A DNA stretch of 22,630 bases from assembly GCA_017654735.1 (NCBI GenBank), contig JADPYG010000008.1:1-22630 (forward strand), in the 5' to 3' direction. Below the pieces are notes generated by a model. It was not told the origin of the DNA and did not search any database. It saw only the letters and a program-made list of their open reading frames with translations. Within the stretch, counting starts at the first letter, position 1. Every line of letters starts with the position of its first letter. Origin of the DNA: Vishniacozyma victoriae (Eukaryota > Basidiomycota > Tremellomycetes > Tremellales > Bulleribasidiaceae). Position numbers and translations under genes: made by a program. Of the stretch, positions 1 through 8,544 are shown in pieces.

Positions 1-142
1 GCGGCTATCGGTATCAGTGATTGGACCCTGATGTTTGATAAGCAATTTGGCCTACCAGTGACGTGTCATTGATTTGAAGCCCACATACATGCATCACGTC
101 GTCATCCACGGCAAACAGAATGCAGGTCGATGCTCAAGAACC
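1..142. repeat. Subtelomeric element, fragment of left copy
   Basis: This stretch recurs at 4587-4728 at a constant offset of 4586 with only scattered substitutions. It covers the 3' flank and the last codons of the dioxygenase gene that ends at 94. The left copy continues into the intact gene, whereas the right copy stops being alignable near 4728. The window starts inside this copy, so its left extent is unknown. Confidence 0.9.
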
Positions 143-1314
143 TCCGATAGGTGAGCACAGCTAAAGGTGGTGACCACCGTCCGATGTTGTCTATCCGCTT
201 CATCAAGCTTGATCACCAAGTGGGGCAGTTCCGATGCGTTGAAGAAGACCATATCCCCAATGTTCATTGGTACTATGATACCAAGTGTCGGGAGGTACAA
301 GGAGCCTTGGTGATGGCTGTCGTTCCATGGTTTGGTCTTATCTCCAAGCACCATGATGCTGGTATATAATGCGTTGTTGTCGTTCAAGTCGAGATGAAGC
401 TTCTCTGATTGACCCCGGCCTATGGCTACACAAGTGCCCAGGTTGCCAAATCGTAGGACTTTGGAAACGTCTTCAATAGTACTGGACGGTAGTGGATATG
501 ATCTGAGCCGGCCATAGTCAATAGCATCATGTGTTTGTGTGCGGATTGTATTGTGGAGTTGCCGAGATCGGGACAAGGCTTTTGGATCAAGAGCTTTGAG
601 CACTCTTTGACCCCGTGTATTGAGCACGGAATCAATGGACAGACAAAGCTTTACCATGGCCTCCATCCGAAGAGCTGATTGTTGTTGGCTTTTTGCTCCG
701 TTTGAAGATGGCGGCTGGAGGGTATCGTTTGAGACCCATGGCAAGGACTTGGTAGCAGACGGCTTGAGGAATGCTCCGGCATGGAATGCTGAGAATCCAT
801 CTGATCTCTCTGCTCCATGGATGTGAGGTCGACAGCCCAGTTGATTGGCAGCATCAAGAGCCTGAATGATACGATCCACATGATCCACAGTAAGAAGGTT
901 CCGTTTCTTGATGACCCAGTATTTTGGACGAGAGCTGCTGTTGCCGGGTGCAGTAGAGGGGATCAGGATATCGGTGTCTGGTCTAAGAACCTGCGGGGCC
1001 ATGGGGAGTAAAGCGTGCTCTCTAAGCAGATTGAATACTTGCAGATCGATATGTGCAGTATTATGTCGAGGTCGATAGCAGTACCGGGCTTGGACTTGAA
1101 TGGGATGTGGGGACGGAATGACTTCTAATAGCAGCGGTCAGTGCTTGAATAAGATGAAGATAATGGGCTCACCGTTGCCATACTTGGCTGCGGTTTTCTC
1201 CACCCGCTTTGATTGATACAATGCTTGTCGTGACTTGAGACTGTTGTTGATTTGATTACCACCTCTATCATAATGAGATTTGCAAGCCGTTAGGCCAATG
1301 TCTGAATCAATCAT
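94..1314 (-). CDS. TET/JBP-like 2-oxoglutarate/Fe(II) dioxygenase
   Basis: Two exons, 1314-1173 and 1124-94, joined across a 48-nt intron (GTGAGC...TTAG), give 390 residues. The ATG at 1314 follows a pyrimidine-rich leader. Visible features of the double-stranded beta-helix are the iron ligands H291 and D293 in HLDLND, the following YTSIMVLGD strand, GSLYLPTLGI, a GDMVFF strand, the distal iron ligand H349 in LPHLV, and R362 in QHRTVV, 13 residues later and in the place of the 2-oxoglutarate-binding arginine. This order and spacing fit the TET/JBP branch, which oxidises thymine or 5-methylcytosine in DNA. In basidiomycetes this branch is known to be expanded and often linked to transposons. 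The N-terminal 200 or so residues are basic and unrecognised. All catalytic residues are present, so it looks intact. It lies inside a subtelomeric repeat unit. The exact substrate, base or protein, is not determinable here. Confidence 0.75.
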
Positions 1315-1435
1315 TGTGATAGAAGTAATAATCAAAAGTAGATATAGTAGCGATGGTGAAAGAAGTGAAAGAAAGAAAACAAAAGCGGTCGATATGTCTC
1401 CATTAATATACCGGATAAATTTTTTCACCTGTACA
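1315..1435 (-). promoter_or_regulatory. Leader/promoter of the dioxygenase gene
   Basis: Read on the minus strand, this is a T/C-rich segment of repeated tttc and cttc runs ending directly at the ATG at 1314, typical of a fungal 5' leader. An open frame crosses it, but its translation is a run of hydrophobic low-complexity residues and is probably not coding. The minisatellite lies immediately upstream. Confidence 0.4.
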
Positions 1436-1612
1436 TCCCCTATGATGTTGTGGTGATGCGTCCCCTATGATGTCGTGGTGATGCGTCCCCTATGATGTTG
1501 CTATGATGTCGTGGTGATGCGTCCCCTATGATGTCGTGGTGATGCGTCCCCTATGATGTCGCTATGATGTCGTGCCCGTGCGTCCCCTATGATGTCGTGG
1601 TGATGCGTGCCC
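1436..1612. repeat. 25-bp minisatellite
   Basis: Imperfect tandem copies of a unit of about 25 bp, tcccctatgatgtcgtggtg plus atgcg, are interspersed with shorter units carrying ctatgatgtcg. About seven copies are visible. The array sits between the dioxygenase promoter and the telomere-type tract. Confidence 0.9.
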
Positions 1613-1655
1613 TTGCTGCATGATATATAACCCTCCTAGCAGCCCCAAATCCGAC

Positions 1656-1700
1656 TTAGGGGGTTAGTGGGGGTTAGGGGGTTAGGGGGTTAGGGGGTTA
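1656..1700 (+). repeat. Interstitial telomeric repeat (TTAGGGGG)n
   Basis: Four exact TTAGGGGG units and one variant (TTAGTGGGGG) run head to tail and end in TTA. TTAGGGGG is the telomere repeat known for Cryptococcus. The G-rich strand reads left to right, which for a native telomere means the chromosome end lies to the right. The tract is interstitial and separates two subtelomeric element copies, as short telomeric tracts separate Y' elements in budding yeast. Confidence 0.9.
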
Positions 1701-1816
1701 CATACCAATTCTGGGATGGGGGGAGGTCCATTGGGAAAACTCATGCATGCATATTTGGTCATAACCTGATAATACAACGCTCATTGCACCGCCCAGTACC
1801 ATTGAAACAACTCTAG
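1690..1816. repeat. Subtelomeric repeat next to telomeric tract, copy A
   Basis: Starting in the last TTAGGGGG, this shares ttacatacc, attctgggatggggggagg, atgcatgcat, ggtcata and further blocks, in the same order and orientation, with 22505-22630. Homology reaches the window end in the other copy, so the true repeat is longer. No gene is evident inside it. Confidence 0.85.
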
Positions 1817-1822
1817 AGCCAA

Positions 1823-2062
1823 TGTGGAAGGAGTTATGTGAAAAGAGGAAACTTACTGGTAATCCACCCCCAAAGCCGGGATCAAACGTTGGTGACCGAG
1901 ATCAAGTCTCCTGATCCATGCAACTACACCATCGCTTGATACCAAGTATATCCTGGTGTAGAGTGACCATGGGAACCAGGTTATCTAATCAGACTCAGCA
2001 TAGGTTGTGTGTGGAAGAAGTTATATCAAAAGAGCAGACTCACCGGTAATCCACCCCCAAAG
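1823..2062 (-). repeat. Duplicated 53-bp exon-edge-like unit
   Basis: Positions 1823-1875 and 2010-2062 are imperfect direct copies about 187 bp apart. Read on the minus strand, each ends a GGGGGTGGATTACC segment with a splice-donor-like GTAAGT or GTGAGT followed by a pyrimidine-rich stretch. The roughly 130 bp between them stay open in one minus-strand frame. This may be a duplicated 3' exon edge of the gene ending at 2082, or decayed sequence. No confident gene model is possible. Confidence 0.55.
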
Positions 2063-2081
2063 AAATACAACCGGCAATACA

Positions 2082-4120
2082 TCACTCAAGACCTAGCCCA
2101 GCCTCACTGACCACCCCACTCTGTACTAACTCCGCAATCCAATGGATCAAAGCTGATCGCTGCAGTTTGCTACCGCACCCCTCTGAGGAACACCGTACTT
2201 GGAAGGGTGTTCTGTTGTGAACCTGGTACCGATGACCTGGGTTCCCGGGTTCCTCCTTACAAGGCAAAGCATGGTACTCTGCACCCTCTTTGGCCTTCCG
2301 AAAGAGTTCTCTGATCTCATCATCCGATTGATAGATCTCAATGAGCTGCCGGAAGATAGTGGCCAGATCTGTTGAGGGAGTCAAATGCCACCAAGCACCG
2401 GGATCAAGTGACTTGGTAGGACGTCGGATACCAGCATTCCATCCAAGGGCATTCAATATATCTACTATAGCCTGGACTTGTTCCTTTGATGGTCTGTCGG
2501 CAGCAGCTCCGACAAAAACTTTGGACTGGACGGCTTGGTTGTAGACCCAGTTGGCGTTGGCAAGGAGTCCTTCCCTAGTGACGAGTTGGGCGGTCAACCC
2601 TCTATAGGCAACATTCCCATCGCCGGCCTTCAACCAATAGGAGGGATTGAGGAAGCCCGTATCATCTACCAGTTGATGAGCATCTCGGAGACTTTTGGCT
2701 TTGACAGTGACTTCTATCCGGAAACCTCCAACAGCCTGCTGGCAAGATTATGGATCATACGTAGTGCTCCAGCAACTTGATTCCGTATACCTTGCGAAGT
2801 CTTTGGCACTGATGCTTGTAGCCGGCTGTTGAATGACTTGATGACATGGACCAGTCGGGGATACACCTTGATCTTGAAGTGCCGGTTGCAATGGGTTGTC
2901 TCAATGTTGACGGATCTGTAGTTGCCAGATCCCGGTACCAACATGGGATAATGTTCCATTCCGTGTTGTCGACCATCCGTCCCTGCAAACAACCATATGT
3001 ATTGCGATCCAAAGCTACAGCCAATGTCCCATTCATTATGAATTGCCCATCGGTGGTCTACTTCGGCAGGCTCTTGGCGTACAAATCCCCCATCAATTGG
3101 TGTCTTCTGGCCGTATGCCTTGAGCCAAATAGTATCACATCCTGCTTCACTCAGGCACCGGACAAACACTGAGGTTGAGAGGTGGACATTGCCTTGACTG
3201 GCTTGAAGAGAATGTTGACCGGGTTGAGCAATTTGGTATTGGTCCCGCCGAGCAAAGAATGGGTCTTTGAATCTTGGGTTGACCCAAAGCTGGTGGTTGG
3301 CTTGGGCAAGCAGCATCCATCGGTCAAATCCTGGTCCACAATGATAGGTGGTATGGAGTCTGCAGAGGGGAGCCCGACTGATAAGCTGGACAGTTGCAAG
3401 GGTATCCTTGAACCGGTGTTGATACTCCTCTGGTGATATGACCAGCTCCCAGCGATCAACATCCACTGGCTGAGGATTGAGACCGTTGATGGGAGGACTG
3501 TCTTCTGAGAGGTCCGACAGGATTGAGAATTCCTCAGCAAAGGGGAGATCAAGATTGACCATCCCGGGCACTGGTGTTGGAGAACGTGACATTGACCAAT
3601 CAGGGATTTGGTCATCCTCAGGACTTCCTTCCGGCATGCGTTCATCTTCCTGAACGGCATCTTGTATTGCAATTGTTGACCGAGACCTTGATTGAGATGG
3701 TGATGCAGCATTGTCGACAGGTGTTGGCTGTCTGGGCAGAGGGGAATTGATAGACGATGAAGGGACAGTATCAATAGACGATGGTTGGTAGCCTGGTGAT
3801 GATGACTGCTTCAGTCAGCGCTAGTAGCACCACAGCCGGTGATGGTGACATACAAGTAAAGCACCTCCAACCTGAGGTCGCTGCCAGGTGTTCGCCAACA
3901 TCTCTATATCCTGCCCGGCTCCTTCCTTGGACCACAAGTCTTCTTCCCCTTCAGCATCCACATCGTCCTCCCCAATAGGATGGTCTTCCTCATTATCATC
4001 CATATCTTCGCCCCCAATACCTATATCCACATTCTGTCCCCGGAAAGGATTGTCTTCCAGTTCCTCCTCCTCCTCTTCATCTTCATCCACAATCAATGGC
4101 ATTGTGCTACTCAATGCCAC
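2082..4120 (-). CDS. Unknown protein of the subtelomeric element, acidic N-terminus
   Basis: I do not recognise this family. Coding character is clear in three blocks. The first, about 4120-3854, begins with a run of Asp/Glu and further acidic stretches. The second, 3808 to about 2740, is joined by a plausible 45-nt intron (donor GTATGT at 3853) and opens with a Ser/Pro-rich linker. It then has a folded-looking region rich in Trp, His and Cys (CRLHTTYHC, DRWMLL, WLKAYGQ, CNRHFKIK). The third, 2735-2082, follows an acceptor CAGCAG; its start FRIEVTVKAK is in a different frame from block two, so an intron lies near 2740-2800, but its donor is unresolved. A frameshift is the alternative. The C-terminus has RCSSEGCG, perhaps a metal site. 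A proline-rich open segment with an ATG at 4400 may be the true first exon. Gene order and strand match the neighbouring dioxygenase, so both may belong to one element. Confidence 0.55.
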
Positions 4121-4399
4121 ATGAGGTGTCTGATTGAGCTTGGCATGAAAGGGTTGTTATCAAGATTGACTGGTCTGACAGTGATGCGCGAGATGGTGGA
4201 AGATAATGGCGTCAGGGTGGAAAACATTGAGATTGAAGGTGGTCGAGCAGGGGTACTGGGTTAAGGGGAGCTGGCTGATAGGGAGGTGAGAGTGGAGTTT
4301 GCGGCTGATCGTTGAATGGAAACCCTTTGTGTGTTGTTGGGAACTGATAAGCAGCCATGTCGTGAGTGGTGTTTCGCAAGTCCATTCCTGTTCCAAACA

Positions 4400-4586
4400 A
4401 CCCTCTCGCATCGCAAGCAACTAGCCCATATTCCTCAAGTTCCTCCTGCTAATTCGATCATGTTGATGTCATTTGGTAATATGCTCAAGGAGATTGGTGG
4501 AAATCCTATTGCATTTGGAGCATTGGCCGGGACCAGACTTGGATTGTGAAGGCATTATTAACTGTCAGGATGGAGTTTTGTTTTGG
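4400..4586. other. Spacer between unknown gene and dioxygenase remnant
   Basis: On the minus strand this is the likely promoter of the unknown gene, lying between its putative start at 4400 and the end of the upstream dioxygenase remnant. The short open frames in it show no family resemblance. Confidence 0.3.
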
Positions 4587-4728
4587 GCGGCTATCGCTAT
4601 CAGTGATTGGACCATGCTATTTGATAAGCAATCTGGCCTACCTGTGACGTGTCATTGATTTGAAGCACACAAACATGCATCACGTTGTCATCCATGGCAG
4701 ACAAAATGCAGGTGGATGCGCACGATTA
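4587..4728. repeat. Subtelomeric element, right copy ending at island boundary
   Basis: This is the direct copy of 1-142 at constant offset. Similarity fades at about 4728, after which the sequence is not repeated in the window. The break marks the junction between the subtelomeric element and the gene island. Confidence 0.9.
4680..4728 (-). pseudogene. 3' remnant of a second TET/JBP-like dioxygenase gene
   Basis: The minus strand encodes PPAFCLPWMTT followed by a stop at 4682-4680, matching the last residues of the intact gene ending at 94 (RPAFCLPWMTT). Everything upstream of these roughly 15 codons is missing, replaced by the island sequence. This is a truncated copy, not a functional gene. 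Confidence 0.8.
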
Positions 4729-5152
4729 GAGCGGAATACCGGCCAGATCGATACATCATACACACACTAGTTACAACTCTTCTCTAACCCCTGTTGCCAA
4801 GAAGGACGCCGACAGCCCGATCGGCATGCACACCTCACTACTCAGGCTACAAAGCAGCACAGAGATGGTGAAGACAGCGTAAAATGGTTCGTTTGTAGTC
4901 GAGATTGTACAAGTGGGAGAAGCAAAAGATGAAGGTGCATTGCTGGTCCGTAGCTTTGACCAGGTGAGGGCCCAGTGTTTGCATTACGCATCTGCCTACG
5001 TGAACTAGCAAATTTGGGTTACCGGAAATATTCATAAGTCGGTCTTCGATTTCAACTCCAAGTAGATAGCGCGGGTTCATTATATCGGAAAAGACCATAG
5101 GGAGCCCAGCGACGCCGGATCACCCAATGGGAGCCTGTTCGATTAGCTTGAT
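4729..5152. other. Island edge without recognised gene
   Basis: An 83-codon open frame on the minus strand (5098-4847) starts 55 bp past the transcription factor stop. It has no recognisable motif and no homolog I can name. It could be a gene remnant or chance. Otherwise I see nothing coding here. It should include the 3' UTR of the transcription factor. Confidence 0.4.
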
Positions 5153-7693
5153 TTAACCAAATGTCCCTAACATAGTTTCAGCCATATTTTCGGCCGTTGG
5201 TACCGTCGGATCTGAAGAAGGAAAAGCTTGTAGCAATACACTCAAAAAAGCATCGTCGACGAAGGATGCCGCCTCGTTCTCGCCACTGACAGCGTCCAAC
5301 GGGGCCAGCATTTCGATAATCTGCTGAAAGCGGTCGGCCAAAGCGTCATTTCCCATTGCCCGGATGACTTGACGAGCCCTATCAAGATCTTGAGTCCATG
5401 TGATGCGATCACTCGAGCTCGAGTCGGTATGTAGGGCAATAAGGGGAATGAAGCTGGCGTGAAAGAGGTAGTGCCTGTCGACTGTGAGCCAAGTCAATGT
5501 GGTGAGAGACTCACATTCCGTACCAACACTCGAGGCGGTTGCAAAGCGAGACATCCCTAAAGTAGCGATCAATACTACTGATCGTTTCACTAGCATTCTC
5601 CATACATAGCGATGAACTGCGCAATTCGAGATCGAAAACAGCTTCATCGGATCTGGGGTTTCGGTACAATGGTAGACGCCTCAAGGCTCGATCGAGGAAC
5701 GCTCGTCGATGAATTATGATGCGGAGATTGGAGTATCTCCAAAATAGTTTGTGAGTTGAGAAGTGCAGCCAGGAAGGGGTTTCGGCAGACCAGGGACTGG
5801 GAACGATCCAGTCCGGAAGACGTCCTTTCCAACTCTTCAACAAATCGTCCAAATGATGGATCTCCGTAACAGGAGGAGGAGGCGAGGATATGACCCTGTG
5901 ATAAGATCGGTTCCCGACTTGGTGGAATTCGCACTGGTGGATGAGGGAACTATAAATGGTGGGTCCAGTTTCTGCAGGCGGCACGGAGATACTCGTTGGG
6001 GAAAAAGCCTGTCGGTCAGAGGATAATAAAAGATAATATATCGATATACACACTCTCTCATCCACATTGTGGACCGCGCTGACATCTGACTCGCTAGTTG
6101 GAAGTAGCTACATGTCAGTCTCTTTGATGGCGCCCAGGACCTACTATTGGACGGCCAAATGTAATGCTAGACCCAGAGTCAAAGGTAAATAGCATCCACC
6201 AGGTCCTTCGACTAGGACGAGATAAGTCGAATCCAGGGATAAGAGTCAAAGTCCGTGCTCACCGTACTTCTCTCTCGAAAGGAGATATATTCCATAAAGG
6301 CAGTTCACGATGCAAGCCGAGGCCAATTGCCATGCGTCCCGCGATGCCTAGCCGTCAGCTAATTACCGGTGTGGCACGATATACCTAAATACACCGAAGC
6401 GGAATTGAGCATGTCCGATTTCTGAGACAAATTACTCAGTAACGTGAAGGTTTGTACTAGCACAAGACTTCCAGTCTGCAAATGATCTCCTGTGATATTC
6501 GACACAGCGCGATCAACGAAGAAGTCGACCAGGGACATCGGTTGAAACAAGCAGAAGGCACCGAGCCCGAACACCACATTGGCAAGGATCTCCCAGCTGA
6601 CATTGTTATCAATTGACCGAGTTAACGAGAGATCATTGTCGACTCACTGCTGTGGCGACGATCGAGGTATGACCTCATCCCACTGGGCGCGGAACGTAGA
6701 CTCGTGCAAGATTGGATATTGGGTATGGTAATATCTGAAGTACGCATCCACGTAGGTCGACAAGTCCCGGAGCGAAGGTCTCGAGTGCGGATCCAGACCT
6801 TGTCTCGCTTCCCTACGATGCCCACAGTTCGGTGACGAGTGTAGCCGCCCTGAGCAAACTTGCAGTATTCTCAGGAGCGTTGCACCGGAAGCGAAGCCTA
6901 TTGTTAGCGTACGGATGGTCCAGGCGACTCACCAAGATAGCCCGAACCATCTGGGGCAAACGACAGAGACCCGGTACCGTCTAATGGAGATCCATCTACC
7001 AAGACCTTCTCGTTCCATTCATAGCCGAGTGCGCCTCTGGGTTGCCTCTCCAGCGTCTCGTCAGAGCAGCATTTGTACGATGATGTCGTCGTGTTGGACA
7101 GCTCCACGGCGGGTGTTTCAGATACCAAATGTGGATCCTGTATCATTTGACTATCGCTTACTGCTAAGGAGGATGATCGCTCTACCGAGTGATCTTGGTG
7201 GCTTAAAGAGTGTCTCTGCATCTCTTGATGGCTGGGAGGTACACGGGCCGCTATGGCATGCGCGTCCTCTTCTACTAATGGATCAGGTACGCGTCTATCG
7301 TTTCTGGCAGTGCTGCTTGTGTCACAATGAGAAGCCAGCCGCGCCTCCAATCCTGCGATCTTGTTCTGGAGTTCGGACACGGTCCTGTATTATAAGGGTC
7401 TCGCGCACATTGGAGCTTACGATTTATTGGCCTGCCTGCGCACAACAGGATAGCCGCATTGCTTGGCATGCTTCGTGCAGCTGTGGCATGGCAGCTTGCG
7501 ATCGCACTAAAAATATCAGGAGCATTCCTTCGACAGACCTACCTTTCTTTTCAGACGGCGGCACTCAGTACACTGGTGGGCTTAGCTTAAGACCATGCCT
7601 GATCGAAGCAGTACTGACGGATTGGGGTGACAGGCTGTTGTCCACGCTACTAGACCTCGATGAAGGCCTCGCACGATACTGCGGTGTGGTCAT
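5153..7693 (-). CDS. Zn2Cys6 transcription factor with fungal-specific domain
   Basis: Eleven exons encode 700 residues: 7693-7619, 7572-7543, 7506-7421, 7384-6933, 6897-6648, 6596-6385, 6347-6263, 6205-6145, 6089-6054, 6008-5515, 5474-5153. The ATG at 7693 is the first in frame after a stop. The binuclear zinc cluster is at residues 26-52 with spacing C-x2-C-x6-C-x5-C-x2-C-x6-C and the basic core RRLKRK. It is split by a 36-nt intron and followed by a coiled coil (SELQNKIAGLEARL, about 67-80) for dimerisation. The fungal transcription factor homology domain follows: YFRYYHTQYPILHEST (about 265-280), LLSNLSQK, GRMAIGLGLHRELPLW and DSGSSITFGRPI (about 405-416). All expected landmarks occur in order, so it looks intact. 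It is probably the local regulator of the transporter and enzyme genes beside it. A tandem TCCGCT in its own promoter suggests autoregulation. The inducer is unknown. Confidence 0.9.
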
Positions 7694-8544
7694 GCCGGTC
7701 TTCGATCTAATGAAAAGCCTTGAGGGATTCCACAACGCAGTCGGGATTCTCAGGGCAGAGATGACAGCGGAAGCGGATACATGCTCCCGATCGCCGCATC
7801 ATGCCGGTCATCCAATTGTTTGTGGCACTACCATGATTACGTATTGCAAATTGAGGGTGAGGGAAGGCATGAACAGATCTCACTCCCGCAGCCTCTGTCT
7901 AGTGCTAGTCACTCTATATCCTTCTGTCAGAGCAATCTACCTACACACAGGAAGACATACGAGTGACACTGGACTGTTTGAGCGCTCCTCTCGAGTGGTC
8001 TCATCGACCCACTCGAGATCGAGGAACACCCTAGAAGTACATATCTACTACTATCTATGGCTCTCTACGTCTGGCACTTCACACTCCGATCAAGAAGTAC
8101 CAGTCTGCTGCACTATATGAGTTTTAGACTTCGCTGAGGAGTGCTAGTACCTTGACCGGGGAAGATTTAGCAGAAATTATTGAAACATACTTGTATTTCG
8201 GGCCTTCAGTGTTGCAGCTAGGCACTGTCATTAGGAATCGCGCATAGTCCCACCGTGTGACTTACCATCCAAGCATCAACCCAGCAGGGATGAAACCCAG
8301 ATACCAATGATGCACCACGCCACCCTGAGATCCGATCTCAATGACTAGCGTGGTAAAGGTCCTCAAGTGATGCGTGCAAATGCCCTTGTTCAGCGAGCTT
8401 GTCCCTGTAGTTGACAGAGGGATAAATCGAACATGTCAGCTGCCTCGTGCTGTGTAGTAGGTTGTGCATCAAGATGTCTTAATAATCGAATTAATAATTG
8501 GAGGAATTACTGAACAGTTTGAATGTACTTGTACGAGCTGTTGT
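7694..8544. other. Intergenic: transcription factor promoter and transporter 1 3' UTR
   Basis: No gene is supported here. Long open frames crossing this region on the plus strand are antisense to the transcription factor and lack family features. The minus strand carries the regulator's promoter near 7694-7900 and the 3' end of transporter 1 just below 8545. Confidence 0.6.
7766..7777 (-). promoter_or_regulatory. Tandem TCCGCT pair upstream of the regulator
   Basis: The minus strand reads TCCGCTTCCGCT, 73-84 bp upstream of the transcription factor ATG. On the plus strand it is CGG-N3-CGG, a direct repeat of the triplet that Zn2Cys6 proteins bind. The same hexamer is clustered in other promoters of the island. 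Confidence 0.5.

Noticed and set aside
1315..1428. Upstream in-frame extension of the dioxygenase with a membrane-like segment
   Set aside because: The segment is a T/C-rich leader whose translation is hydrophobic low complexity. The ATG at 1314 directly follows a good leader and starts the coding-like sequence.
4847..5098. An 83-codon minus-strand frame downstream of the transcription factor
   Set aside because: No motif or homolog recognised and no supporting splice or promoter signal. It could be a remnant, so it is only mentioned in the gap entry.
6915..8120. A 401-codon open frame on the plus strand
   Set aside because: It is antisense to the well-supported Zn2Cys6 gene and its promoter, and its translation shows no family motif. 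The minus-strand model has all family landmarks with consistent splice phases.
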